Assembly: GCA_036023115.1 (NCBI GenBank)
Contig: JAYKKT010000074.1
Span: forward strand, 12,601,001 to 12,665,000
DNA from: Brasenia schreberi
Taxonomy: Eukaryota; Streptophyta; Magnoliopsida; Nymphaeales; Cabombaceae
Direction: 5' to 3'
Length of the DNA stretch: 64,000 nt
Both the position numbers and the translations under genes were made by a program. Positions 49,276 through 61,625 of this stretch are shown here, one piece after another (position 1 is the first letter of the stretch; the number at the start of each line of letters is the position of its first letter). Below the pieces are notes generated by a model that searched no databases, was not told the DNA's origin, and worked only from the letters and a program-made list of their open reading frames with translations.

Positions 49276-51263
49276 TAACGACTCTTCTGCTATGAAATGC
49301 CACATACATCTAAAATTATGCACTTACAATGTCATGCAAAAAGATTATGTTTAGGCCAAAACAGCTTTTAAAGTGATGAGAACACCGTAATTAGTCTGTC
49401 TTGTCATTAAAGTAGGTGTTGCTAAGTTTTTCGATGAAAGATGAACTTAGCAATCCAACACTTAGGCATTCCGATATTTGTCCCAAAGGCAATAAACTAC
49501 TTAGAATGTGCGGGATATGCCTGTGGTTTTGGTGCAGAAACAAGTAGAAAACTAAGCAAATAAATGCAAATCATAACCAGCTATTTCACATGGATGCAGG
49601 TGCGGCATATGCCCGTGGTTTCGGTGATGTGTGCAGATACGCATACACACGTATGTGGACACACACCCACACCCACATGCACATGCACACACAGATAGAT
49701 ATACATGAATCTTTGCACAATTTGTGCCTGTAATATTATATAGCAGATGACAATTCATAGAAATTCAAATGCAAACTTAGTTTCTGACAAATAGATATAA
49801 AAAATGATGCGATGCAATTTTATATAACAGATGACATTTCATAAAAGTTTAAAGACAAAATTAGGTGTCACGATTTGATATTCATTGATTAAGTGCTACT
49901 GAGAGATAATATCTAACACAACAATATTCTTCAAGTTCTCGCTTTGTAGGTTATATTTGTAAAGTTTATATCACAAGAGGTAGTAGAGAATCTAGAGATT
50001 ATATGATTTAGTTGCATAATTGGTATTATAAATTTTCCATATATTCTGAAATTATCACCCAGTTGGCCTAAGATTTGAAACTTTGCTTTTACATTAAATT
50101 CTTTTCCTTGATTTACTCTTTATCTTTCACTTTGCATTGTATACTTTTTCTTTTCCTTTCAAAAATTATCTCGTGTCCTGCTTCTGGCAATTCTGAGCAT
50201 ACTTTGTTTCTTGCTTCTGCTCTCCGTTCTTGCTTAATCATTTTGGTAAACCTTGGTCCAAACCTTTAGTTCTATTTGAGCGTTGAGGCATGTAAACTAG
50301 CAGTACTTTGAACAGATGAGGAAGCAATTAATGCTGTTGGGTTTGTGACAGTGATTTATCTCAAAGCCTTCACATGTTACTTTACAACAAAGCCACAAGT
50401 TTGAACTTGGTGAAATTGAGACAGATCTGTTTTTATATATTCTTTTCGTAGAGAAGAAAGACCAGGAGACGGCAGATACTGGGGTTCCAGGGCGGGTGTT
50501 TGTGTGTGCGTTTGTATGGGAGGGAGGGAGCAGAAGCTAACAAATAATTTGTGTGTGCGTTTATATAGTCTTTTGGATCAGTGGATAAAGGGGGTCTTGT
50601 TGGATCCTGTCCAATCAGATATTAACGATCTTCACCTTTCTGTTGAGTAGCATGATTCTGTCACATTATGCATGCTCTTTCAATAAGAAACTGTGTATGC
50701 TCGGATGTGTGTGTGCTTGTATATGTATTCTACAGCTTTTCTTTATCTTTTATCGGAGACTCACATATCGAGTTATATTTGGCTTATGTGACCCCACGGT
50801 TGTCCTTTTGTTTTTACATGATAACTTGATCTTTTCCATGGTAAAAGTTTTACGTGAACTGCTGGTTGTACTTGTACAGGACATGCTTATACTGTATAAT
50901 CCATGTATCTGATACATGTTTCTATGGTACAAGTTATGTAGATAATATCAATTAGGAAGCAAATGTGAAGGAAATTGTTGACGTGTTTGGCTGGTTGACG
51001 ATAACCACTAGATATGACAGTGCTGGCTATGTTTCTGATTTATACATTGGAAAATCTCTTACCTGGACATGAAATGTGTGGCAGCAAATTGGCATATGGT
51101 GCTATAATGTACCATCTAGATTTTGCGTTAGCTTAGCTCGTACCATTAGATGTCCATGATTATGCAACACAGACACGCGTGTCTTCTTGGTTGTCCTATT
51201 TGTTTCTTCCTTTTGTCTTTTCCTGATTCATTATCGTAATTTCCACTATCGTTTAATCTGCAG
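49276..51263 (+). other. End of PP1 intron 3, unassigned
   Basis: No element recognised. CA-rich runs at 49645-49695 and TG-rich runs at 50490-50560 are present. The intron ends in a T-rich stretch and CTGCAG. Confidence 0.4.
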
Positions 51264-51287
51264 CCTTTCTTCGGTTCCAAAGCCTGA
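51264..51287 (+). pseudogene. Possible PP1 last exon (C-terminal tail)
   Basis: After the acceptor CTGCAG the in-frame reading is PFFGSKA then TGA. It joins in phase 0 to exon 3. Some plant PP1 proteins end in a short tail of the type SFLGTKV, from general knowledge of the family, which this resembles. It is very short and about 16 kb from exon 3, so an alternative is that PP1 ends earlier by read-through after 35247. Confidence 0.45.
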
Positions 51288-52780
51288 TAGTGAGAGGTCA
51301 TGAAGGTGCTTCCACACGACTAAAAAACTCCAGTTCCTGTGGTATTCTCTCAATTCGTTCGATTGGCAGAAACTCATTTCTCTGGGAGCAGGTGCGAAAG
51401 CCTTCTAATTGTCATAATATAATCACAGGAGATATTACACTGAAATGTTGGGACCGCATAAGGGAGGACTCCAATTCCCATGTAAATTATTATGGCAGAT
51501 AACTGCAAGCTTCAGATTTTATTTTCATTTTGATGAAGTGCCCTCTTATCTGTGAGGAATTACATCTAGAATTTCGCCACAAAATAACTCTTGAGCTTGA
51601 AAGTTATGAAGCTCTGCTCCAGGATTAAATCTCAAGGAACAATATGAAGGCTTTAAAGCAAGATATTCCGGCTTCCGGTGTTCGTGGCCTTTAAGTTGCA
51701 TGGGTCCAAGGATTTATTTGGCGACATTGTAGGCATTGTGTTTACACGTTACCATGATGTTTTCGGGCAATCTTGCATTCTTTTTTTTTCGATGGTTGGC
51801 AATCTAGCATTCTTATGATTGCCACTATCATCTTTAGTGCAGCTCATTTCAGCAGTCAGTCTAAAAATCAAAGATGCAGAACTTGCAAGAAGTTAACCTT
51901 GCTGCGTTTGTTTTGCTGACTGTACTTCCTTAAGTGTGCATTCTCTGTTCCCCTTATAACCTAGTTCAGCTTCTTGTGTCTGTTGTAAACCTCGGTTTAG
52001 GCAGACAAGGACCTTAACCGATCGTTCAAAAGCATCGTCTCCTTGATTCACATCCATCAAACCCAAGTCCTTTTCCGTTATAGAAATTATTTATTGAGGG
52101 TCTGGTGCTTCCTTGACACAGTGGCTAGACTGCCAGTTAATTTAGGACTTTGGGGCTCACATTCCCCACATTCCGAGCATGTGCTTTTGTCAATCGGGCT
52201 GCTATACGTTGCGTGTTCTCAATTTTAGATTAATTTGTATGATGAGATATGCGTTATCTAATTTTTTTCAGCAAGCTTTCAGCGCTCATTCTTCATATGC
52301 AGCTAGACATCCATATGATTAAAATTTGGCTCGAAGCAAGTGATGGGGCAATTAAATTTGCTTGTAGTTTTAGGTCGCCTTTCCACATGTAGAACTAGAG
52401 CCATCCCTTTTTAAAGTTCATGCAGCAATATTGCTTAGTTTCCAACACAGAAAGGGACCATATTAAAGAAACTGTCATGCATAATGCGGCAAACACGAAC
52501 TTGAAATCAAGAAACTAACGGGCATGTTGGTGATGGAGCCCATAATACTTTGGCATTTTGGGTGATCCTTTCTTTGTAGACATTTAGGTGGCTGAGATGC
52601 GAGTGACTTGAGTTCTGCAGAAGTGCTGTATTCTAACACATTTTGCTTTTGCTGGTCGGGCGATATTGATTCTAATGTTGGGACAGTCTTCCGAAAATGA
52701 AACAGACTTTGATTTACCAAACAAGATTACTCCCAACTGTATTCGGGCCTGTGATGATCATGCAGCAATTTACCTTTTCG
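51288..52780 (+). other. Possible PP1 3' UTR and downstream DNA
   Basis: No second gene recognised. The open frames at 51290-51502 and 52043-52228 have no domain. Confidence 0.35.
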
Positions 52781-52782
52781 TT

Positions 52783-52884
52783 TCAATGGGGAGGCCGATG
52801 ACAATGGCGTCGCCTGCATATTGAACTCATGACCACCATCTTGTCAGTTGACCCCCTAGCCAGGTGAGCTATTGCTCTTTGTGC
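52783..52884 (-). mobile_element. tRNA-derived SINE copy
   Basis: On the minus strand: GAGCAATAGCTCACCTGGCT (box-A-like), GTCATGAGTTCAATATGC (box-B-like), CATCGGCCTCCCCATTG tail. It belongs to the family seen at 14.3 and 55.9 kb. Confidence 0.6.
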
Positions 52885-54025
52885 CAGCAGTTCTCCCTTT
52901 GTAGGCACTAAAACTCTCGGTTTCTGGTGCTAGGGGCTGGAGAGAAATATGGATGTAGTAGTTGAAATTCCCGTTAGATATGGCGTTAAGGAACCCAATT
53001 AATTTGACTCAGACACAGTTACAAGATGAATAAAAGCCTACATGCAAAAATACAATATAACTTCTGTGAATATGCATGGGATCTTAGATTGCTCATTCGA
53101 TATATCTGCATTTTCTGAATCCACATCGAACCCTTTTATTGATACGACAGTTTTTAAGCCAGATCCAACTAATTGCGCCTGCAATCGTGTTGGATATCAG
53201 ATATGCAGTCCATGTACTTTGAGGGTATTAGTAGAAACGGGTCCGGATATCATCTCTTGAAAGGAATCAGTTGAGTTTGTGGCCGTGATCGGCAGTCTGA
53301 AACTGAGCCCTACACATTTATGAATATCAATGCTTGGTTTTGTTCACTTCTATTTCATTTTGCTCAGGTTCTTTCTTATTCTGGCTAATTACTTTTTGTG
53401 GGTCCATTTTGTAGGATCCAACCCACTGAAATTGAAAATTGTATTTAATTGTTAAATGTAGGACTTAGCAATTGGGCTAGCCTAAAGTCTTGCACCCACT
53501 GACATAAATATCAGGACATTACCAAAAGTCTAATGCGTAAAGAGCACACATGGATTGGGATATTCCCGAACAACGAGATGCCAGTGATTTGGTGTGTTTT
53601 CTTGGGAGTCCAGCATTGGGAGGGCAATGTAATAAAACTTATACATAGACAAGCCATGGATGGCAGTTACAGAGATGGCCCTTGAGTGCCTTGAGTCGTT
53701 TTCAGAGCATGTGGAACTTTTAGGCCAGCAACTTCGGTTCCAGGGAAAAAACTTCCTTGTAGTAGTTTTGTGTTTCTGTTGTAAGCTCAAATGCTACCAC
53801 TTAGTTCTGAATCTGTCCTACAGGCAAATGGTCAACAAGAAAAAGGAGGGTGCGACTCCTCTTTTTCCAGTTTATGCTTGAAATATGGATCCTATAGAAT
53901 ATGGAATTTTGCAATGCTTCAGCTTCCTCGTTTCCCACAGTAATGGATCTGGCACCCGAAGTAACAGTTCCGCCTGAAAAGTTCTGTCATGCAAATGGCC
54001 TCAAAGTGAAAATCAAAAAGTGTGC
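52885..54025. other. Intergenic stretch, no gene seen
   Basis: The open frames at 53042-53260, 53530-53790 (minus) and 53660-53881 lack domains or splice support. Confidence 0.4.
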
Positions 54026-54029
54026 ACCA

Positions 54030-54150
54030 AGAGCGTTAGCTCACCCTGTAGGGCTCTCTCACACCCACTCACAGGTGGCGAGTTCAAATAGTGGGATATG
54101 CGCGCATGAGTGTGTGTGTGTTAGGCTTCAGCCTCATGTTGTAATCATAC
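54030..54150 (+). mobile_element. tRNA-derived SINE copy
   Basis: GAGCGTTAGCTCACCCTG, then GGCGAGTTCAAATAGTGGG, GCATGAGTGTGTGTGTG and TTAGGCTTCAGCCTCATG. It is close to the copies at 56.4 and 63.7 kb and lies about 300 bases upstream of the His/Pro-rich gene's TATA box. Confidence 0.65.
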
Positions 54151-54446
54151 GAAAAAAATCTGTGTACATATGGAGGCCCTGTTATAATGTTTATTCATGT
54201 AAGACGTCGAAGTCTCTTCTTTCTTATTATTATCTTATATATATAAAGCTCTTCTTTCTTTACAAAAGCAACACAAGTGTTGAGTGCTTGGCCCATATCC
54301 AGAAAGCAGTATGCAAATAATGCACAGTCCAAGATCATGCTTCACTGAATAATATTTAAACAACAATTGCATCTCCCCCGCCCATCTAGCAAACTTTTTC
54401 ACTCGAAGCAAACCATCTTCCCTATTTGGACAAGGCTCTTCCTCAT

Positions 54447-54454
54447 TATAAATA
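54447..54454 (+). promoter_or_regulatory. TATA box of the His/Pro-rich protein gene
   Basis: TATAAATA lies 54 bases before the ATG, so the expected transcript start is only about 20-25 bases before the coding region, a usual short leader. Confidence 0.65.
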
Positions 54455-54500
54455 CCCGTCAGACATACGAGAAACAAGAAAGAGTGAGAGTGCCAACATA

Positions 54501-54740
54501 ATGGTCCTCAAACCGTGCTTTCTTGTCTTCCTTCTGGGAGTGGTATTCCTTATTGCACTGCATGCTTCTGCAGACAACCCTAACTTAGACTCGTCCCTTG
54601 ATCACCATCAGCCTTATTACCACCCTCCTGGAGGGTACTACCCTCCGACGGGTCACTACCACCATCCTCCAAAAGAAGAAAATGAAGCTTCCCTTCTCCT
54701 CGGAAGGCATCACGGCCCTCACCATCCCCCCAAAAAATGA
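54501..54740 (+). CDS. Small secreted His/Pro-rich repeat protein, truncated by frameshift
   Basis: The start at 54501 gives a clear signal peptide, MVLKPCFLVFLLGVVFLIA with likely cleavage after HASA at residues 22-25. A sequence rich in His, Pro and Tyr follows (HHQPYYHPPGGYYPPTGHYH). The mature part consists of HHPP-headed repeats such as HPPKEENEASLLLGRHHGPH. The reading stops at PPKK after 79 residues because of an AAAAAA run, where the repeat predicts five A. Proline-rich apoplastic or cell-wall proteins of the nodulin-75/extensin-like type have this composition, but I cannot assign a family or function with confidence. A TATA box at good distance supports a real gene. Confidence 0.7.
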   Translation: MVLKPCFLVFLLGVVFLIALHASADNPNLDSSLDHHQPYYHPPGGYYPPTGHYHHPPKEENEASLLLGRHHGPHHPPKK

Positions 54741-55112
54741 AGCTTCCCTTCTTTTCGGACGGCATCACGGGCCTCACCATCCTCCAGAAGACATAGACGA
54801 GGGGTCCCTTCATTATAAGCCACCTTATTATTACCCTCCTATGGTTCACCACCCCCACAAGACAAAAGCGAAGGGTCCCTTCACTATCAGCCACCCTACT
54901 ACTACCCTATTAGGGGCCACCACCCTCCAGAAGAAAAAAGCGTAGGGTCCCTTCACTCTCATTACAAACCTTACGACCCTCCTAAGGGACCACCCTCCGC
55001 TAGACAAGAACAAAGAACCCCTTCATGGCAACTAGTTCATTTCTCACTAGAAGGGAAGTACTATGGATTATCATTGCTTGATTCTTTTCTTTTTCGTTCC
55101 AACATCTTCTGA
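54741..55112 (+). pseudogene. Remainder of the His/Pro-rich repeat protein, out of frame then back in frame
   Basis: Directly after the stop, the +1 frame continues the repeats (NEASLLFGRHHGPHHPPED, then EGSLHYKPPYYYPP). Near 54851-54857 a missing C in a run of five C returns reading to the original frame. It then gives DKSEGSLHYQPPYYYP, EEKSVGSLHSHYKPYDPP and a non-repetitive C-terminus ending at TGA 55110-55112. The two indels offset each other exactly. Either the gene is recently broken or both homopolymers are misassembled. At least five repeat units of about 20-24 residues are visible. Confidence 0.65.
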
Positions 55113-55915
55113 TTATAAATATGACCTAAAAAATATTTAATTCCCTAACTTTATTTTTGTTTATTTGGTAGGTCAAAGGAAGGAGCCTGAACACAGGAAG
55201 GCCGTTCTACTGAATAAGTAAATGTAATCGATGTATGTTACGACGTATGGAACCGCATAGCTACTTACAAGTGTTTGCCTGCAGTTGGGATGTACAAATA
55301 AATAAATCTGTTTCCCTCCTCTCTCTCTCTTTCTCTCCGTCTGTGTGTGTGAAATCTCCCTTATCTCTAAAGAATTTAGTGCGTGAAACTGACATGTTGC
55401 AGGATGTTAATTCTCAAACATGTGAGACAACATATGATGGCTTTTAAAGAATCTAGATCCTGCATGCTACGTCGAATAGGAGAACGGTTCCAAGGATATA
55501 CTGGGAAGGTTTCCTAGTTCGAATTACAGAACCTTTAGATCGTAGTTTCAAACTTTATGATGCCATCAATGGCTAGTTTCCCTTATGCGTGGCAGTGAAA
55601 GCATAAGAAATGAGGATCCTCGTCTTTCTCGAAAGATGAATTTCTCCTTAATGTCTTTGAGTTATACTACGATTAGGCCGAACTCATAGAGGAGATGCAT
55701 TAACTATGGCTTTGTATAGAGTTCTTCAATGAGCATGTGTCTTTCTATTCCTTACTTTTTTCTATATAAGGCTTGGATGGACCATCCATAAAGGCCGCAA
55801 CTATGCTCAATGTATACCCATCACTATTGGTCGTGATATACAAGAGGAAAATGCAGGAATTTTGATGACTGTGAAACATGGTCGACCATTCAAACTTTAA
55901 AGGTAAACTTTTCTT
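55113..55915. other. Downstream region of the His/Pro-rich gene, no further gene seen
   Basis: Contains AATAAATAAATC near 55299, a possible poly(A) signal, and a CT-rich run at 55318-55345. No recognisable exon. Confidence 0.35.
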
Positions 55916-55919
55916 TTCT

Positions 55920-56015
55920 TAAAATGGGTAGGCTGAAGCCAAACGTGCCCCCGAGTGTCGAACCTATGAACTTCAACTTGTGGGCAAACCCGTAGCCAGG
56001 AGAGCTATTTATTCA
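55920..56015 (-). mobile_element. tRNA-derived SINE copy
   Basis: On the minus strand: ATAGCTCTCCTGGCTACGGG, ATAGGTTCGACACTCGGGGG and TTGGCTTCAGCCTACCC. Subfamily of the 14.3 kb copy. Confidence 0.6.
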
Positions 56016-56285
56016 TTTCTCTTTGTGCAAAAGGAAAGTATTTTAATGGTTGAGATACTTCCTAGCAGACCTTATTGCAGTAGTTAAAACATCAAGAACT
56101 TATTTCCTTGAAATAGAGCTTTTTCTGTTGTAGTGAAGTTGAATTTTTCTATTGTTGGAAGAAAATGCATGTTTGCATGAAGAGAAATAAGGATGTGATT
56201 TGGTAAGTCATTTCATTTACATATATCATGTATTGAATCATATGGAGCAGATATCGGTATCTGTGACAGAAAAAGAAAATACCGG

Positions 56286-56515
56286 TTTAGGCTTTGGCCT
56301 CCTCTTGTAAGTTGGGATTTAGTAGACCAAAGAAAAGCAGGAGAGCGTTAGCTCGAATGCAAGATACTCTTGTAAGTTGGGATTTAGTAGACCAAAGAAA
56401 AGCAGGAGAGCGTTAGCTCGAATGCAAGATACTCCAGCACTGTGGGGAGTTGGACACTTAGAAGGTGCATGTGTGAGTGTGCGTTTGGCTTCAGCCTCCC
56501 CTTGTAAAAAGAAAC
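56286..56515 (+). mobile_element. tRNA-derived SINE copy with tail of a second copy and 65-bp duplication
   Basis: A SINE tail (TTAGGCTTTGGCCTCCTCTT) at 56287 is followed by a perfect 65-base tandem duplication (56302-56366 and 56367-56431), which includes the SINE head AGAGCGTTAGCTCGAATGC. The full body runs from the second head to GGCTTCAGCCTCCCCTTG at 56489. Confidence 0.65.
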
Positions 56516-57845
56516 ATCCGTTTCCATTCCAAGAGTCGTAGGCCCACCAAAATAAAAAAATATTACATTGTGGTAAAATATAACATTTTATAAGGGCTGG
56601 TAAATAAGTTTGAAGGTTATACTAAAAAACGGTGAAGGCGTAGACCATTCAATAGCTCTACCTTGAAACCTATCCAACTTGAAGTCTATTAAGAGTGCCT
56701 TAGAAACTCTTTTTTATCTGCTACTTAGAGAAATATGGGTCAGGGGATGATATACCATTTTGTATCTCAGATAAAGGTAACTTTGAACCCGAGATTAAGT
56801 TTTCTGAAAGTAATTTCCTCGACATTACTGCACTGAACAATTCTGCTATTTTCTGAATTCTGAAACTCACAAAGCTTCTCTACGGCTCATTCTTTGATTG
56901 GGAATATCAAAGACACCTGTTTCTTTTTTCGGGTGCTCTCTGCATCATTCAATGTCAATGGCCTCTTCCTCCTCATGTCGCAAGAACCGTTGCAATGGCA
57001 TTGTCACGGATATTCGATTGGACATTCTTAGAAAGCTCACTGCTGGATCTGTATATTGTCAAGATGATAGTGGCCATCAACCTTCAGTGCGGATCTTCGT
57101 GCTCATTGAGGAACTTCACGCAAGTGGTGGATAACAATGAGGGTTTTCAAACAGTAGCTAAATTTGGCAAGATCGATGGATCGTAGTTTTCAGTGAATTT
57201 CAACATCGAGGACATGTTTGAGCCAAGTTTAAACATTAGGATAGAAAAAACAATATTGCAACATATCTGAAAAGAAATATGCAAGCTGAAGTCTCGTACC
57301 ATGAACTTGCTATCAGTCTAAGTCTGCAACGCTCAGTCTCCAACTAAATATTTTAGCACTTTTGGTAACACTCTCCTTTCTGTGGCTTTACTGCCTGTTT
57401 TGTTGAGCAATCTAGGGCAAGTTTGAATGAGTTGGGCATGTTGTCCACTGCAGGTTTGTGGCATTCAAGAAGTTTATGTTCTCTCAAACTGTAATATTTC
57501 CTTATCCGTGGACAATGTGAGCGACCCTCTCAAAATTATTCAGGTACCTTTAACTTCACAGATGCTGATTCGACTCTTCAAGTCAGATAGTTACAATGTT
57601 CAACCCCCTCAGCAAAGGAAAATACAAGTCATACGTGTGTGAGCGCGTGCACACACACAGATGGGATCATGCCCCCTCTTGCACTCGTTACTCGTGCCCA
57701 TACTTTTTAAATGCTTTACACCATTTTTTTTAAACCCTTATTCTGCATTTATGTCTCTGAAAAGTGAAAAGTATGCACGTCTCAACAAAAGTAAACAGTG
57801 TGCATAAGGATTCAATGTTAAAGGTAGACATGGTCTAATTATATA

Positions 57846-57876
<31 letters not shown>

Positions 57877-58565
57877 ATAATTGCGTGCATACATAAGTAT
57901 TTGCATGTATATATTAGTCTGTAAGAGAAAATAATGATTTTGCATATAATACAACATGAATTCCACTCACATTTTGATCCGAATCTAAAGCAGTTCGGAA
58001 AGTGAGAAAACACTTTATTTTCTTGATGTGATCACATTGTTATCCGAAGCTGGGTTGGAGATAAGGTTGCATTAAGCAGGGGATATTTCAAACTTTTTCA
58101 ATCTTGGGGGGCGACACAAATCATTACTTTTGTAATGGTCGGCATGTAAAAGATTTAAACACCAATATAGCGCTCCGGAATGATCATGATCACTAATTAG
58201 AAGAGTGGTAGCTGATTTGACGATCCTTCTTTGGGAAAAACTGCATCGAGAAAGATACCATTGCTTGCTTTGTTAGCTTTAATCTATCACAAAATCAATA
58301 TGGAATGGAAGGATCTTTGCCGGTTCCGATGGATGAATATCATAAAGATCTTGTATGACCCTGAGTGTATGTGGTGCATCGATCACGAGTGTCCACCGAG
58401 ACATATTCTAATATGAAGATGTAAAAGTATTGTTTCCAAAATTATTTTAAAAGCTTCTGTACTTTACTACTGCATTCGCTATTGGCGATGGGCCACATTA
58501 CCCTAAAGCTTTTCGGGCGCATGGAGCTTTAGGAACGTATAAATGAATTAATTTTCTGTGTTTGT
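56516..58565. other. Intergenic or unrecognised gene region
   Basis: No recognised family. The frames at 56898-57134 and 57427-57642 are the only gene-like ones. A possible exon at 57454-57543 is listed separately. An alternating purine-pyrimidine run lies at 57841-57880. Confidence 0.35.
57454..57543 (+). other. Possible exon of unknown gene
   Basis: A 90-base in-frame segment (VCGIQEVYVLSNCNISLSVD to SDPLKIIQ) is bounded by CACTGCAG and CAG|GTACC, both good plant splice signals. I do not recognise the peptide and find no convincing neighbouring exons, so it may be chance. Confidence 0.2.
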
Positions 58566-58566
58566 G

Positions 58567-58624
<58 letters not shown>
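58566..58624. repeat. (AT)n microsatellite
   Basis: Uninterrupted AT run of about 55 bases. Confidence 0.95.
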
Positions 58625-58626
<2 letters not shown>

Positions 58627-58794
58627 TGTGAGACATGCATATTCATGCATTCTCTTACTTTTTAAAGACATAAATACCTCTTATAATTGTTATTTATAAA
58701 GGTGTTTAAAACAAATATAGAAGACACCTTTTTTTTTAGAATCATGTGTCAAAAGTTGCTCATCCAGTTTTATATATATAGAGAGAGGTGGCTT

Positions 58795-58980
58795 ATACGT
58801 TGCCGTACTCATATCCGGTGTGTACCAAGTATGGGTACACGTATCGGTATGCCACAGATATGCCAAAATGCATACTAGTACGTGTAGATGCATAAGTATG
58901 CACACCGAATTTGGGTACATCACATACCCGTATTGGGTACGTACTGGATCGAGTCGTATGTATTTTTGTTGCCGACCCAA
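58795..58980. repeat. TACGTATC/GGGTAC-rich repeat patch
   Basis: Dense in GGGTACACGTATCGGTATG, CATACTAGTACGTG and GGGTACGTACTGG words. It is related in style to the TATCGTA patches but richer in GGTAC. Confidence 0.4.
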
Positions 58981-60520
58981 ATATCAAATTTAAAAAAAAA
59001 TTGGTAACTTACGTGTGTTTGTACTCTCTCTATTATCTGCTCTGTTTGGCCTATCACTGTCGGTGACTTCGAGCGAGTGTAATGGACGGCGTTGGCTCGA
59101 TGATCGACAGATGATGGTAGTTCGACGAGCGGCAGATGACGACAACTAGATGAGCATGCAAACCCACCCTATTGGTTAATTGTTGTATTAGTTTAGGTAT
59201 GTATGCATTTTTGAATCGTTTAGTGAGATATTGTTTGATGAAATGCTTGATGACATGTTTATGAAATGCTTAAGGCATTGAGACCTCTTTAATGAGAAGA
59301 ATATTCTTGTTTTTGAATTGTTGTTGTGAATCTACAAACTAAAATGTTTGATAAAATGCTTTAGGCACCAAGACTTGTTTTCTCCTCAATTTGCTTCTTT
59401 GAGAACATCAATAGCTATCCCGAGTCTAAATCTTCTGTCAAGACCTGTTCATGATTTTGTCGTCTCTTAGTGGTTGCCAAGGTTGGGCAGATAATGTGAG
59501 AAAAACTAGCATGTGTATCTTGTATATATTTCTATCTCGTGGTTTTCTATTTCATAATGTGTGTATTCTAAAAATTAGTATGCTTGTGTTTATGTGTAGT
59601 TCCCCATTTTAATAATATATTGCAATCTATTGCTTCCTATTCTAGATAGATGAGATTTGGTTGTTTAGTATTCTAGATTTGATATGATGCAATTACTTAA
59701 ATTTATCTTTTTAATTTTATAGTTGTCAATTATAAATTATCATATTTAATTTCATATAAATTTAATTATATATAATTTTATTAATTTTTTTTATATATTT
59801 TAATAGTAACATACTCAATTTTGTGAAATTCACATATAATGCTATCAAGGATGCTTAATGCCTCATGATCTTCGTGCGCGAACGGGCCTCTCATCCACGG
59901 AGCGCACGGCCATGCGGGATCAAGTGCACGGCCTAATGCGTTATGGTAGATACCTTTTCAATGATGGAACATTAATTACTTGGCACATATTTTCATGAAA
60001 AACATTTTCACGCTATATAATTAGATCTCTTTGGCGACTACCAGCGATTCGCGCCTTTCTTGAATAGATACATTTGATTTCATAATGGGTGTGATTTGGT
60101 AAGAAGTACGAGGAAGAACATAGTGGCCCTTAGATAAGTCACACGAAATACAAATCCTTGATAGGTATAACCCTTTGAATGCAAACTTTACTATGGTTGT
60201 GTAATCCCCTTACATGGAAATACCCTAACAACTTCTAGTGCATAGGAGGATGCTACCCTATACAAGGGGGCATCTCCTTTGCTTTTTTACTTAGTATGAG
60301 TCCCGCATCTCAATTATAAGTGTGTCACGGGTCACGCACCTTTCTGTTATCAATACAATCACATTGTTTTCTTATTTACTCTCAAATTTTCTTGCTTACT
60401 CCAATCGATCCTTTCACTCATCAGTCTTAAGCAGTCCTTGGTGAAAGGCTTGCTAGGTTGTGTGCATCCTAGTGCCAGTCACGAGTTCCGAGCCGTTGTG
60501 ATTCAAATGTCGGGGCGTGA
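58981..60520. other. No gene seen; right part probably the 5' LTR of the gypsy element
   Basis: AT-rich to 59860. From about 59870 the composition changes, and the last 160 bases before 60521 (GTCACGAGTTCCGAG, TCGGGGCGTGACA) resemble an LTR end just before a primer site. No second LTR was found to set the boundaries. Confidence 0.4.
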
Positions 60521-61124
60521 CAATTTTGATATCAAAGCTGTTTCGACTCAAAGTATTGGCGAGCAGGTGCGAGACACACCTTTCCGTATTGATAACTTAA
60601 AGATAACTCCTACATGTCAATGGTTGTCACGTTGATGCTATAACTACTGACACTGAGATGGCTAGCGATCTATTCATCAAAGAAATGAGAAGTCGAAGGT
60701 TGTACCAATAGGCGACATTGAGATAACTTCAGGTATTCTGCCTGATGTTGATACAAGATTTACAAGGCTCGAAAAGCTTTTAAGTCACTTGAATGTTGTT
60801 GTATCTCGTGCAGGAAAGGCTTCGATCTATTGACGGGTGAGATGATAATCATAGTAAAAGACATGGAACAACGCACGAATACTTACAAGTGTACCTGCGA
60901 TGTTATGAGTGATCACGTGGAGCACTTGGAGTAGTGCATCTAAGACATTTAGTTGGATGTTAAGACCCGACTGTAGGGACTCGAGTACAGTGTTGCTTTA
61001 CAACTTTCGGAGAGCCAAACTTCAAAACAATCTCAGCTAGAGATGCTGCCTTGATTGGATGGTGTCGAACGCAAGTTGGCAAACAAGAATGGACATAGTG
61101 GGGGAGTAGACATACCACATCGCA

Positions 61125-61625
61125 TCAAGGTTAGAGAACTAAAAGCTTTTGTTGGGGGCCGTGATGCAAGGTATTAAAGAACTTTTTTTATTATATGGAC
61201 CTGTATCTAAAGGTTGGCCAGCTTGAGGATAAAGAGGAGAAACTAGCGGTGGTGGCTATATTTTTAAAAGACGATGCCATGTTGTGGTGGCGTCGCATGT
61301 AAGAGGATGTTGAGGCAGGACTATCTGACATCCACACTTGGGATTTATTCAAGCAGACTCTACAAGAGCATTTTCTCCCACGTAACATTGAGGTAGCCAT
61401 AAAAAGAAAGCTTGATAGCTTGAGGTATAACAAATCGTTGCAAGATTACATCAAGGAATTCCAGACTCTTATGTTGAGCATTCAAATGATGAGTATGAAA
61501 GATCATTTATTTAAGTTCTTTAATAGGTTGCAGCCTTAGTTGGAGCAAAAGTTGAACATGATCAACCCACAGACCCTTTCTCAAGCGATAACGATAGTGG
61601 AATGTCTACTTGACAATCGTTGACC
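61125..61625 (+). pseudogene. gypsy gag
   Basis: Plus-strand peptides RELKAFVGGRDAR and then LVVVAIFLKDDAMLWWRRM-like sequence, followed by TWDLFKQTLQEHFLPRNIE, LDSLRYNKSLQDYIKEFQTL, LFKFFNRLQP and LSQAITIVECLLD, form the retrotransposon gag domain. Stops lie at 61301 and 61538. Confidence 0.8.
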
